This document shows, in pieces, positions 44,280-54,856 of a DNA stretch of 64,000 nucleotides (the stretch's first letter is position 1; each line of letters starts with the position of its first letter). The DNA lies in assembly GCA_032164245.1 (NCBI GenBank), contig JAVMKO010000001.1, positions 288,369,041-288,433,040 of the forward strand, given 5' to 3'. Below the pieces are notes generated by a model. The model was not told where the DNA came from, ran no database searches, and saw nothing but the letters and a program-made list of their open reading frames with translations. Source of the stretch: Sternotherus odoratus (lineage: Eukaryota; Chordata; Testudines; Kinosternidae). The position numbers and the translations under genes are program-made.

Positions 44280-47210
44280 ATTAACTATCCACTGCTGAAA
44301 TTCAGCCACTTCTGGGGAAAGAACATAATAACTGTTCTATGTACAAGTGCTTTGGGGTTTCCTCATCCTCATTCAGACTGAAGTTGTACAAACTAAATTA
44401 GAGCCAGCCCGAATCTGACTTACAGGCAGGCTGCTTTGGCAGTGGAAAGAGGTTTTTGTGCAAATGAGATTTGAGTCTAGCTACTGGGTTATATTTGACA
44501 CAGCAGTCACCCCAAGTCTGCCCAGCAATTATAATACTGCAATGATGAATATTTGTAGGTTTATTGAGCAACAAACCTGTTAGGAATGTTAGATCGCATG
44601 GGATAAATCACAGACAATGAAGGAGATCTGCTGATGTGCTTGTTCACAAGGAGTTAGGATGGAAATCTATTCCCTTCCTGCACTGGAGGACATGCATTCG
44701 TGAACAGTGTGTGTACAAGCCTTTAGAGGGAGGTGAAAAAATGTTCAGACTAAATTATTTGGGGAACAGGACTGTCTCTATGCATTTGTACCTAGCTCAA
44801 TGTAGCCTTGATTGGACCCGCTGGGTGCTGCCATAACACATATTAGATGAGAAGAATAACTTTTCCAGTGGAAACTCTAAGGGGAGTTTAGACAGGCACA
44901 ACGGACTAAATACTGGCCCTGAACGCCACAAGAGTGCAAGAACAGCTGGAGCATGCAGCCAAGCCATAGATGCAGCTGCTCCTCACCCCTTTTCTATGAA
45001 ACCTTCCTACATCCCCAGGTAGCATAACCCCAGGATCCTTGTGACTGCTTCACGGTGGTCACGGCAGACCAGGAATTGTGTTTATCTGTATATGTGGGAA
45101 GGAGCAGGACCAGGCCTGTGTTAGGTCTCTGGGATTAGGGAACTCACTGACATGAAACCCCATTCTGCAAGTGACTCCACATCCTGCTATTGTGGGTTGG
45201 GCTTACAGCCCCTATAGGCCACTCCAGCCTTTGACTGGCCTGTCTCCCTGAATCAATTGGCCCATTCAGAGCCTGCATACTTGGGAAGCCCTAAATCCCA
45301 GGTAACAAGGGGTCATGATTTGGCTCATTGCAATTGACTGGGGTGGAATACAGCCAGGAAAGACACTTCAGCTTTGAGGAGAAGTTCCATCGGATGTTCA
45401 GTGACCATAGTGGGGCAAGGTGGGTCTCAATTTAACCACCGTCAGTGGCGCCAAATCCTCAACACCATAGGCCACCGACATCTCCAGGACTTGGATTTTA
45501 ATTGGAGCTCTCTCTCTCACCCAGACCCTCTACAAGATCATATACCCACACTGCAAACCACGCATTCCCTACCTCCCAGGCTTAGGAGAGGGCTTCACAG
45601 GTCAGTTTTTCTAACAAGGAACATTCTATCTATCTGGTCCATTTTCAAAGGAGCAGGTGAATAGCAGTCATTAGGAAAAGATCTTTCTTCTCCACTATTA
45701 GAGGAAAAAAGTCCCAATTGTGTGCCTAAAGCAAAAGAATTGCTAGTGAAATGCTGCCCTGATAGTCACGTTACGTGCACTGGAATCTAGTGTGGTGTGA
45801 CCGTAATTTGCCGTATCTTTACTACTAATCACACTTTAATGAGAGTAAATTGAATTTCCAGGCACACATTAATAATGGATGTATGAATTAACTCTTAGGA
45901 GCCATCTCAGGATGGCTTTCCTGTGCTGTAATGATTATAGACTCTACATCCACATTAGACGCTCTTTCCTAAGGTGAGATTTGAAGCTAGAATTTGGGCT
46001 CTAGGAGACTCAGAGGATTCTGAAGAACATGGCAGCATGACAACTCCAGGGCTTCTTGTGAAAGCCAACATTGTCCTGGAATTATGAACCGTGCCAGCCA
46101 CCTGCTATTCAGAGTGCACATCGGGGTCTTGCTTTTAGTATATCAAATCTGAAATATTATAGCCCTGGTCTATAGCACCTCCTGTTATTGTAACCCCCAT
46201 TGGTCAGTGGGTGTTAGAGTCTGGCTCTTACTTCAAGCTATAGAGACTCATGCTTTTAATTCTCTTCCTGGAGGTCCCTGGTTCTGATCCGTATGTTTCA
46301 GCCACGATTGTGGCTGTCATTGCAACTGAAGTCAGCATCGTTGGACCTGTTCATCTTGTGATATCACCTTTTTCACTAAGGGCCTTGGGTCTGGAACCTG
46401 TTCTGACCTGAACAGACCAGTGACACCTTTCTCTGTAAGGCTCGGGATTTCTGTTTCCTATTTAGTCTTGTGGCTGGCGTTTTCATGCCATGCTCTATTT
46501 AGACTGGGCTACCAAGTATCAAAAGCAAGACTACTTGGAGACTAATCCAGAGTCCACTGAGAACCTTTCCACTGATTTGAGTGGGCTTTGGGTCAAACCT
46601 TAGGTCATTAGGATGTGGTTTGTCCATCCATCAAAATCGCGTGTGGGCAGCTTACCACTCTTCAGTGCTCCCCCTCCTCCGATACCTGCTGAATTTGTAT
46701 CTCTGAGGACAGCAACTAAGAAGTATTGTTTCTGGGTCTGTTGACTCAGAGGTTAATTCTAGTCTGGCTTACACCAGTTTCACACTAGAGTGGCTCCCTC
46801 GACCTCACTGGAGTTACTCTAGATCTACACTGGGTGACTCAGTGCAGAATTGGGCTTTTAGCAGAGGGTGAAAGAATGTATTTTGCTCAATTTTTAAACA
46901 AATCCTCCCATCCACACCCCCTATAACTGATGAGACAAATTAGAGACAGAGCATCCCTTCTCGTTAAGCCGTACGGGCCCACTCCCTCCCCTACGTGGCC
47001 CCCTTTCATTTCTCAAAGACATTTCCCCCGTAGGCTGTGAATTGGATTTAGTAGCCCCACTAGAACATAAAGCATGTTTGGAACAGGAAGAGGACATATG
47101 GGTCCTACGTGCCTGACCCTTCTCTTGCTTTATCTTAAGCTCACTTCTTGGGATTTTCTCCCTGCCCCCACGCATCCCCATCTCCCTAAATCTATCCCTT
47201 TCTCCCAGAA
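44280..47210. other. Intergenic DNA with candidate conserved blocks
   Basis: About 44400-44620 and 45730-45960 are AT-rich, repeat-free and plausible conserved non-coding elements. About 46205-46335 has a tRNA-SINE-like arrangement (GAGACTCATGCTTTTAATTC, GGTCCCTGGTTCTGATCC). A palindromic unit lies near 46755-46860. No gene was recognised. Confidence 0.35.
46205..46335 (+). mobile_element. Possible tRNA-derived SINE, second family
   Basis: An A-box-like region near 46238-46258 is followed by the B-box-like GGTTCTGATCC and then CCACGATTGTGGCTGTCATT. Related text occurs at about 29430-29530 and more weakly at 26255-26340. It lacks the CR1 tail of the tortoise SINE. Confidence 0.35.
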
Positions 47211-47214
47211 ACCA

Positions 47215-47345
47215 GGCTACAGGCCTCTTGAATTTATTTATAGCCTTGGCTTCAGTCACCTTACTTGCTAACCTATTCCATATGTTTATTACCCTCTGTG
47301 TGAAGCAGTTTTGTGTGTGTGTTCTCCCTTATTCTTCATTCTCAC
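47215..47345 (-). mobile_element. Old CR1 fragment
   Basis: CTTGCTAACCTATTCCATAT followed by TACCCTCTGTGTGAAGCAGT matches a conserved CR1 3' segment in reverse orientation, strongly diverged. Confidence 0.55.
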
Positions 47346-47825
47346 AGAGTGGACTTTGGATTTTTCCAGCACCATCACTTGAGATTCTGCATTTCACTAG
47401 GGTGACCAAAAAGATGGATCAACGGTACTGTAGGAGGATCAAAAAGGTCAACAGCTACACATGTCGGACTGGGAATATGGCTACTGTATTGCCAGCCACA
47501 AGCATTCAGAAAAATCATGAGTCAGCCTGCCCCCTGCCCCTATTAGATAGAAGATGGATTTTTTTAAAACCAGTAGATTTTAGACAGAATAAATTCTGGA
47601 TTTATTTATTTATATTTAGTTTGCTTCCTGAGTCTTAAGGGTTCACGTTTGCAAGCTTTTCTCAACCATGAGGGCTTGAAACAACTATTCTAAATGAAAG
47701 CTGAGATCATCACAAAAGAAAGCCTCATCACCTGAAGCAGTTAACCAAAACACCCAACATCACCAGAGCTGGCCATGCTCTGCCCATCAAGGCGGAGAGG
47801 GTTTATTGTTGCTCCCTTGGGGCTA

Positions 47826-47944
47826 GGGTGACCAGACACGAAGTGTGAAAAATCTGGACAGGGTGTGGGGGTAATAGGAGCCAATATAAGAAAAAGACCC
47901 AAAAATTGGGACTGTCCCTATAAAATCGGGACATCTGGTCACCC
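47826..47944. mobile_element. Palindromic TA-flanked MITE, GGGTGACCAG family (119 bp)
   Basis: The ends GGGTGACCAGAC and CATCTGGTCACCC, with TA on both sides (47824-47825 and 47945-47946). The internal CCAATATAAGAAAAAGACCC block is shared with the next two copies. The TA target suggests a Tc1/mariner-type source. Confidence 0.8.
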
Positions 47945-48260
47945 TACTTGGGGCACTAGGACAAAGGAAGCAGTGGCTGGATTTGGCTGCTGATGTTTTA
48001 CTCCTCAGATACAAGAGGGTGGTGAGAACAAAGGAACCTGTTTTCCTGTAAAGCAAGTAGTGCCAGGCCGGGGGGCAGCCCTTGACAAATACCAGGCCTT
48101 AAGATTTTACTGAGTCAGAGTTTGCATCACAGAATGCCTGGCTGACTAAACAAGGGGCTCTGTCATCTTGCCTGCAGTTTTTTTTTTTAATTACAATAAA
48201 TGGAGATATATATACACTATTTCCTAGAACTGGAAAGACAAGACCAAATACAGATTTTTT

Positions 48261-48351
48261 GCCCAGATCCCTAAACGGCCCCCTCAAGGATTGAACTCAC
48301 AACCCTGGGCTTAGCAGGCCAATGCTCAAACCACTGAGCTATCCCTCCCTA
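48261..48351 (-). mobile_element. Tortoise SINE, head portion
   Basis: GGATTGAACTCACAACCCTG and AATGCTCAAACCACTGAGCT are the reverse complement of the tRNA-Lys-derived head (B box, then A box). The CR1 tail is missing. Confidence 0.85.
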
Positions 48352-48467
48352 GTAACCAATGTAATGTCTGATTATGTTGTGGGCCTCAGTCCCTTCTTTG
48401 CTATTTGCTCCTTAACAGGACTTGGAGCCCCTGCATGGGCTGCTGGTTTGTCTGTTACCCTCTTTTA

Positions 48468-48587
48468 TGGTGACCAGACAGCAAGTGTGAAAAATCGGGA
48501 CTGGGGGTGAGGGGTAATAGGAGCCTATATAAGAAAAAGACCCTCAAATCGGGACTGTCCCTATAAAATCAGGACTTCTGGTCACCC
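48468..48587. mobile_element. Palindromic TA-flanked MITE, GGGTGACCAG family (120 bp)
   Basis: It starts TGGTGACCAGAC and ends TTCTGGTCACCC, with TA flanks at 48466-48467 and 48588-48589. It has the same orientation and internal text as the 47826 copy. Confidence 0.8.
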
Positions 48588-48764
48588 TACCCGCTTTAGT
48601 CTTTTCAAAGAAGTCCCACCTCTCGCCTGCTAGAAGGGACCCGGCAGCACATTGCCAGCAGTAAAGCACAGATTCACAGAAAGTTTGACTCTAATCAACT
48701 AGGACTAATCAAAACTGGCATTAATAGCAGATAGGAAAAGTGAGGAGAAAGCTTGTTGGGGGTA

Positions 48765-48882
48765 GGGTGACCAGATGTCCCAATTTTATAGGGACAGTCA
48801 CGATTTTTGGGCCTTTTTCTTATATAGGCACCTATTACTCCCCATCCTGTCCCAATTTTTCACATTTGCTGTCTGGTCACCC
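48765..48882. mobile_element. Palindromic TA-flanked MITE, GGGTGACCAG family (118 bp)
   Basis: It starts GGGTGACCAGATGTCCC and ends CTGTCTGGTCACCC, with TA flanks at 48763-48764 and 48883-48884. Orientation is opposite to the other two copies. Confidence 0.8.
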
Positions 48883-49574
48883 TAGCTGGGGGTAAGGCTA
48901 GTCCCAGGTATTTTACTGCTCTAAGTAACTCTCAGCATGGGCGCTTCCCAGCCAACAATCCTCTCCCACCCCTTGGTTTCTTTATCGTCCATGAGTTGAC
49001 AACTGTAACATTACACTTGCTCCTAAGTGATAAGGTTTCATGACTTACCGAGTCCACTTCTGTCTATTCTCCTCTCATTGGGAAGGTTCCTTTCTCTCCG
49101 GTCCACCCAGACAGGAATGGCATTGAGCTGTTTCCAGGTTGAATGCATCAATCAGAACCTAATTACTCTGTTAATGAGCCAGCAATGGGATTCTACTGGG
49201 GGGGACTGGAAGGAACTACAGCGGGGAATTGATGGGATAGTGGTATTGGGTAATGGTACCCAGGAGGCAGCAAGGAAGAGGGAGAAAATAATTGGCTCTT
49301 AGATCCTGGGGGATGTGCAGGGAGGAACTATAATGGGAAGATGGGTTTGTGTGTGATTTGGCCTGGCTTATTTTCCAGTCTCCCCAACACAGAGGCTTAG
49401 TATTTTGGCCATGATGTAAAACTTTGTCAGAACCATTTAACAGATGTCAAGGCACAGAATTCCTGCCTCGGCTGGTGCAAGGTCTGCCTTTGGGGCATCC
49501 ACCGGTGTTTCTACAAAGACTATTTGGCTCCCCATTCTTCAACCTTTAAACTATATATATATATAAAGAATATA

Positions 49575-49700
49575 CTTACAGGATGGGGGGCTCTGCTGGG
49601 AAGCACAGACTCTGAAAGAGATTTGGAGGTTGTGATGGATAATCAGCACTGTAGCCAAAAGGGCAAATGCAACCTTCGGGTGTATCTTTACATCTGTCCG
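49575..49700 (+). pseudogene. CR1 LINE internal fragment
   Basis: TCTGAAAGAGATTTGGAGGT and TGTGATGGATAATCAGC correspond to the CR1 segment after the reverse transcriptase core (compare 58540-58580). It is short, with no open frame. Confidence 0.5.
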
Positions 49701-50424
49701 ATGTGCTTATCCTCTGCTCTCCGGCATCTGTCGTATACATCATCTGGCTTTTCAGAAAAGCCTGAAGGAGGTAGGTGCCCAGCTCCTATTAGGAAATCAG
49801 GAGTAATGGGATCGGTGCGTTTAAGGCTCAAGTCATTGCCTTCTTGGCCTCCACTTTTCTAATCAGCCCTGCTGGCCGCTTCCCACGTTTGTCACCCAGC
49901 TAACTTCTTAGCAGCTTTTTCTTCCCTCTCTGTCATGAGGCTTCAGTTTCCTTCATCATTATTAGCAAGATCTATGACACTGGCACTTTTCCGAGCATCT
50001 CCTTGATATTTTCATTCCTCATGGCTCATGCTCTACAGACATCTCTTTAATACCATCATAAAAGTCATAGAAACTAGAAACAGACTTCACCTCCCCTAGC
50101 AGTTCCAGCAGCTGTTTGTTCTTTTATCTGTCTAAGGCTTAGACTCTAAGCAATCACTATCCGCACTAACAGACCTTTAATAAATACCTCGGGCTTTTCC
50201 ACGCAGGCCGTTAGCATCCCATTTTCAGTTGTCTAGCCTTCCAAGGAGAGGGGCTCTCCAATGACAGCCCGCAACACCAAAAGAGGAATATCAGGAATAT
50301 TACGTTTTAGGGCTACACATGCAGGAATAAGGCCTTTTAGATCTCCTTTATTCATTGTAAAGCAGCAAAATAACATTTTCCTCACCCCCTTTCAGGTCAC
50401 CTTTTAAGGAAGTGAAAAGATTAG

Positions 50425-50620
50425 GCCAAAAGTGGTTTAGCCATCCAAGGGAAGTAGTAGAAGCTCCTTTGCTTTAGACATTTAAGACTACCCCGGACAA
50501 AACACTAGATTAAAACAGACTCAGTGATCAGTCCTGTGCAGGCCTTTGGCGTTGGGAGGAATTGACTTCAAGTAGTTCTTCTCTCTAGACCTTTATGGCA
50601 TGATTAGCTAAGTCTATTCT
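50425..50620 (+). mobile_element. Old CR1 3' end
   Basis: GGGAAGTAGTAGAAGCTCCT, TTAAGACTACCCCGGACAAA and a tail related to CTGTGCAGGCCTTTGG match the CR1 3' coding end and UTR in plus orientation, heavily diverged. Confidence 0.55.
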
Positions 50621-51161
50621 TTGAGTGATCCCAGCACTGTAGTTAGTTAGATCCCTCTTTATTCCAAGGGAAAGGGTTTTGCAGTTACACCTCACTGTCC
50701 AAAGAGGTCCTTCCAATGTTATGAGCCAGACAAATCTGGTTTGTTGAATTGTATACATTCTTTCCTTGAGATTCATTCTACCCTTTTTCTTGTTCAGACG
50801 CTGCTTATACTGTACTGGATTTTGATCATTTCTACTTCTCGGGAATTCTATCACAACCAACAATGTTAGCAGGGATTCCACTGCTCCCATATCCTCAACT
50901 AGTGTGAAAAATACAAGGCTTTAAGGATCTTTATTCTGAAACAATTCCTTTGAGAATGGAGTGGGAAAAGACATTAAAAATAAGATCCAAAAAGCAGATC
51001 TGTAGACTCTTGTCTAGGGTTCACAGGCCTTTGGAATAGTTCAAGGAAAAGTTTATGTGCTTAAAAATTGTGCTGTACTGCCACCTTCTGGAGAGAGCTG
51101 CTTTCTGCATCCCACACTAAGGTGTGTGAAAAGGAGTATTGTACTTGTGACCACTTAGAGA

Positions 51162-51314
51162 CAAGGCCGGCTCTAGGCACCAGCCTAGGAAGCTTCTGCT
51201 TGGGGCAGCATCCTGCAGGGGACAGCATTCCATCCATTCTTAGGGCAGCACACTCTGCTCCGGCTGGGGTTTGTTGTTTTTTGCTTCAGCGGCAAAAGGG
51301 TACAGCCAGCCCTG
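51162..51314. mobile_element. Short hAT-type element, GGCCGGCTC family (153 bp)
   Basis: The ends CAAGGCCGGCTCTAGG and ACAGCCAGCCCTG, with a perfect 8-bp duplication CTTAGAGA (51154-51161 and 51315-51322). It is nested in the inverted part of PLE copy F. Internal GCTTGGGGCAGCA is shared with the 14 kb copy. Confidence 0.85.
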
Positions 51315-51339
51315 CTTAGAGACTAACACATTTATTTGG

Positions 51340-51379
51340 GCATAACCTTTCATGGGCTAATACCCACTTCATCAGATGC
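51340..51379 (-). ncRNA. Hammerhead-ribozyme-like motif in PLE copy F (most canonical)
   Basis: On the minus strand: GCAT, an intact CTGATGA, an extra A, GTGGGT/GCCCAT stem II with an ATTA loop, an intact GAAA, GGTT, ATGC. Stem I (GCAT with ATGC) is fully paired. Of the copies here it best fits the hammerhead consensus; stem III is minimal, as in PLE-associated variants thought to act as dimers. Confidence 0.65.
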
Positions 51380-52472
51380 ATGGAGGGAAACATACAGTAG
51401 GAAGATATAATCTTAAAAAAAACTTTGTGGTGGTAATCAGGATGGCCCATTTCAAACAGTTTGCAAATTAATTCCAGTTTAAAAACCAGTAGGAGAACTC
51501 TTCAGTCTCTCTGGTCACTCCATAACAGACCTAAAAGTGGTAATTCTTCAACAAAAAAACTTCAAAAGCAGACTCCAATGAGAAATGGCTGAACAGGAAT
51601 TAATTTGCAAACTGGATACCATTAAATTCAGCTTGAATAAAGACCGAGAGTGGGTGGGTCATTACACATACTGAAATCTATTTCCCCATCCTAAGTTTTC
51701 CCTTACTGTTACTCACACCTTCTTGTCATCTGTTTGAAATGGGCTTTCCTGATTATCACTACAAAGGTTTTTTCTCTCCTGCTGATAATAGCTCACCTGA
51801 ATTGATTAGTCTCTTAGAATTGGCCACCCCCATCTTTTCATGTTCTCAGTGTGTGTGTGTGTATATGTACATGTACATGTACATGTTGATGTTGTACTCC
51901 TCGTTCTTTTTGTGGATACAGACCAACATGGCTACCACTCTGTAAGGTGTGGGAATCTGTATGACAGCTAGGAGCAAGGATGATATATATTATATTTTTA
52001 ATGCAGAAATAGTTACCTTGCTGGGAAAGAGAACTAATGCTCTAATCTCAGAGACAGCAGGGAGGTTTTATAGGAAGGAAGCTCAAAGTTAAACTCCTGG
52101 GTGGACTGTGAAATAGGAAATAGTTGATGTAGCTTTAGCAGGAAGTGGCAATACAAGTATATCAGTCATACTACATGTTTTCCCATTTATTGCAGCTGCT
52201 CTTCTAGTAGCAGTTTCCCTTTACAGTTCCATCACAAATTTTTCTGAAATACCTGCTTTCTACTTTCAGCTCAGCATCTCAAGCAGCTTAGCAAAAGGAG
52301 TATTGAGGAAAAAGAGGCACTGAGTGACTCATCCAAGGTTGATGACAGAATAGACCTTATGTCTGACTCCTATTTACCTATTTTAACCACTGGACTGTGC
52401 TGTGGTCCAGAAATGATTTAGTATTCTGTTTGGAATGCATTGTATAATGAACTCCCCCTTAACCTGCTATGG

Positions 52473-52507
52473 CAGGGATAGGCAAACTACAGCCTATGGG
52501 CCCAAAG
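52473..52507. mobile_element. hAT terminal fragment
   Basis: CAGGGATAGGCAAACTACAG resembles the Charlie-type hAT end CAGGGGTAGGCAAACT. The other end was not found; the fragment abuts the GTACGCC palindrome. Confidence 0.45.
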
Positions 52508-52551
52508 GTGAAAGTAAGCCGGTACGCCCCGGTATGGCTTACTGGTATGGC
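52508..52551. repeat. GTACGCC palindromic repeat, start fragment
   Basis: TAAGCCGGTACGCC and GGTATGGCTTA form an imperfect palindrome of about 27 bases. It matches the start of the repeat at 9213. Confidence 0.5.
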
Positions 52552-52586
52552 TGATGTGATTAGGTCCTATGACACCATCATAGGAC

Positions 52587-52829
52587 TCATTCACCTGCAC
52601 ATCGACCAATGTGATATATGCCATTATGTGCCAGCAATGCCCCTCTGCTATGTACATTGGCCAAACCGTCCAGTCTCTACACAAAAGAATAAATGGACAC
52701 AAATCTGACATCAGGAATCATAACATTCAAAAACCAGTAGGAGAACACTTCAATCTTCCTGGCCATTCCATTAAAGATTTGATGGTTTCAATTTTAAAAC
52801 AGAAAAACTTCCAAAACAGACTCCAATGA
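52587..52829 (+). pseudogene. GIY-YIG endonuclease domain remnant of a Penelope-like element
   Basis: About 80 codons read SFTCTSTNVIYAIMCQQC and then SAMYIGQTVQSLHKRINGH, followed by GEHFNLPGHS. This is the PLE endonuclease arrangement: conserved cysteines, a YIG box at about 52653, the R of KRINGH as likely catalytic arginine, and a downstream H-x-H-like segment. In PLEs this domain nicks target DNA to prime reverse transcription. The frame ends at a TGA at 52827-52829, where related copies read on into a C-terminal extension, and the RT domain is missing, so this is a dead copy. GIY-YIG homing endonucleases are unlikely given the PLE tail that follows. Confidence 0.85.
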
Positions 52830-53082
52830 GAAACTGAGGAACTGGAATTAATTTTCAAATTGGACACTATTAACCAGGATTGGTTCTCTCATTACAGTAA
52901 TTAATTGCATTTCCTGAGTTAATTTCACTGACAACAGATCTCCATTTCAAAAGGGGTTTTTTTCTCCTAGTGATAATGGACCATCTACATTTAACAGCCC
53001 TCTTAGAATTGGTATGCTAATGTACAGTTTTTTTTCTTTCTTTCTGTGTGTATAAATGCATCTTACTTCTGTTCCATTCTAT

Positions 53083-53122
53083 GCATCCGATGAAGTGAGC
53101 TATAGCTCACGAAAGCTTATGC
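53083..53122 (+). ncRNA. Hammerhead-ribozyme-like motif in PLE copy G (stem II variant)
   Basis: GCAT, CCGATGA, A, GTGAGC/GCTCAC stem II with a TATA loop, GAAA, GCTT, ATGC. Stem II has six Watson-Crick pairs and differs from the other copies at two pairs while keeping pairing. Confidence 0.6.
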
Positions 53123-53165
53123 TGAAATAAACTAGTCTCTAAGGTGCTACAAGTATTCCTGGCTT

Positions 53166-53884
53166 TCTCTTTTAATAAGGGAAAATTCATGAGTTACCAG
53201 CCTTTCATGCGTTTTCATGAGACAGGGATTCTTTTTTTAAAAAAAACGTTACTGGCATTGTGATAAAAATTGTGAGAATTTTTCTCCAAAATCTCCATTT
53301 ACTATCTTCAGGCAGCCCTTATATTCCCTGCTCAACCAGCTGGGTTCCTAATCCTAGCACATGCTCCCTTCATGTGAGCTCTGGACTGAGAGAGATACAA
53401 GTCATAGGTAAGGCTGGAGCTAGGACTCCCTGAATGGCCAGCCCATCCTGTGACATCATCATTATAACTTCAAGGGGGGCATAGGTGGCCCTTCTATAGT
53501 ATTTTCTCTCTCCAAGGGCTCAAAGCACTTTACAAACCTTAGGGTGACATTTGCCCCTGTGCAGAGACTGCCCCAAGGCCTAAGGACCACTTCAATGCTC
53601 GAGAAAATGATGCATTGATCTTGGGTGAAATTCACCTCCAAGCAGAAAGCCTTCACGGGGGTGGTTTTCACCTGTCAATGAAGTAATCCTCCCAACCTGA
53701 GGTAGGTAAGGATCTGTTCAGGTTATTGCTTTTATTAGCACAGACAAGTCAAAGTACAGACAGTCCTTGTCTTGCAGATTTTACAGTCCAGAGGAGACAG
53801 GACACGCTGGGAAGCCCGGAGATGGGAAAGATAGTGATTTTAATTATTTTTCATAGCTGATATTAGCTTCTTTCTTGCTGGCAT
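53166..53884. other. Unassigned intergenic DNA
   Basis: No gene or clear repeat was recognised. Confidence 0.45.
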
Positions 53885-54050
53885 CACAGAATATCAGGGT
53901 TGGAAGGGACCTCAGGAGATCATCTAGTCCAACACCCCCCCCGCTCAAAGCAGGACTAATCCCATTTATGCCCTATATTCCTAAATGGCTCCCTCCAGGA
54001 TTGAGCTCACAACCCTGGGTTTAGCAGGCCAATGCTCAAACCACTGGGCA
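53885..54050 (-). mobile_element. Tortoise Pol III/SINE, reverse orientation
   Basis: The CR1 tail (ATATCAGGGTTGGAAGGGAC, ATCATCTAGTCCAAC) is followed by AGCAGGACTAATCCC and the tRNA head in reverse (GAGCTCACAACCCTGGGTTT, AATGCTCAAACCACTGGGC). The layout is nearly complete; the 5' end of the head is missing. Confidence 0.9.
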
Positions 54051-54752
54051 TTTGAATGAAGACTAGGTAGTGGCTTGAGAAACCTGAGCAGAGGGGGAAA
54101 CCAAGGCACCGAGCGGTTCTGCCCCAATTCTGAAGCACATTCAGTCAATGACACTTAAGTGAATTTACTTTAAGTTACACATGGGCTTACATGTTCTGCT
54201 GAACTGGGGCCTAGGTGATTTGCTCACAGTTAAGCAGGAAGGTTCAAGGTATTCAGGGACTTAACTCCCATTGAAATCAATGGTAGGTGCAAGGCACCTA
54301 AATACCTTTGAAGAGCTGGACCAAAGTCCATGAATGACACCGGTCTTCACTCACTGTTATTATAGAAAACAAACACCTGAACAGGGACTGTAGGAACTCG
54401 GTACAAGCATAAGGCCATCAGCTGCCTCCAATCCCTACAGGTGTGCTTCTGCCTGGCTCCAAGGAGTTTTACTTACTAAGAACAGACCACAACGGATCCT
54501 CATAATGTTAGAGACTCTCAGGTTTTCACAGGGAAGAATTAAAAACAAATTAGAGGTAATGAGCTCTAAAATTGATTCTAAATCCAATCAGGGCCTTAGA
54601 GTTTTGGCAAGTTTGGATAAGGAAATGAAGCAGGGCCCAAGCCTTAGAGCAGGCTAACTTGGAGCTCTACGAATATTTGAAAACCATTTGGTTAGGTATG
54701 ACTAGAACTAAAGGGCAAGGCTCTCTCTCCCCCACCCCAAACTACCCCCAAA

Positions 54753-54856
54753 CGGTGACCGGATGTCCTGATACTATCAGGATGGTCCTGTGTCTTGTAT
54801 AAGCAACCTATTACCCACCCCCCACCCCATTTTTCACATTTGCTATCTTGTCACCC
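54753..54856. mobile_element. GGGTGACCAG-family MITE, diverged (104 bp)
   Basis: It starts CGGTGACCGGATGTCC and ends GCTATCTTGTCACCC, with TA on the right (54857-54858) and AA on the left. It is more diverged than the three copies at 47.8-48.9 kb. Confidence 0.65.

Larger units (their letters stand above)
48890..51117. other. Intergenic DNA with CR1 remnants
   Basis: CR1 remnants lie at about 49575-49700 and 50425-50620. An AT microsatellite lies near 49551-49565. No gene was recognised; the 112-codon ORF at 49524-49862 overlaps the CR1 fragment and is not real. Confidence 0.4.
51127..51942. mobile_element. Penelope-like element with inverted 5' segment and nested hAT (copy F)
   Basis: The insertion is bounded by a perfect 9-bp duplication TAAGGTGTG (51118-51126 and 51943-51951). 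About 51127-51410 is a PLE tail in minus orientation, interrupted by a hAT element. About 51470-51942 is plus orientation: the end of the endonuclease region, the 3' UTR and the distal tail ending GGCTACCACTCTG. The plus part lacks the hammerhead-bearing stretch, which is present only in the inverted segment. A GT/ATGTAC microsatellite (about 51848-51885) marks the internal junction. Confidence 0.88.
52552..53165 (+). mobile_element. Penelope-like element, 3' part with endonuclease and tail (copy G)
   Basis: A GIY-YIG endonuclease remnant is followed by a 3' UTR and a hammerhead-like motif, then CTAGTCTCTAAGGTGCTACA and AGTATTCCTGGC. It is 5'-truncated: the reverse transcriptase is absent. 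Confidence 0.88.
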
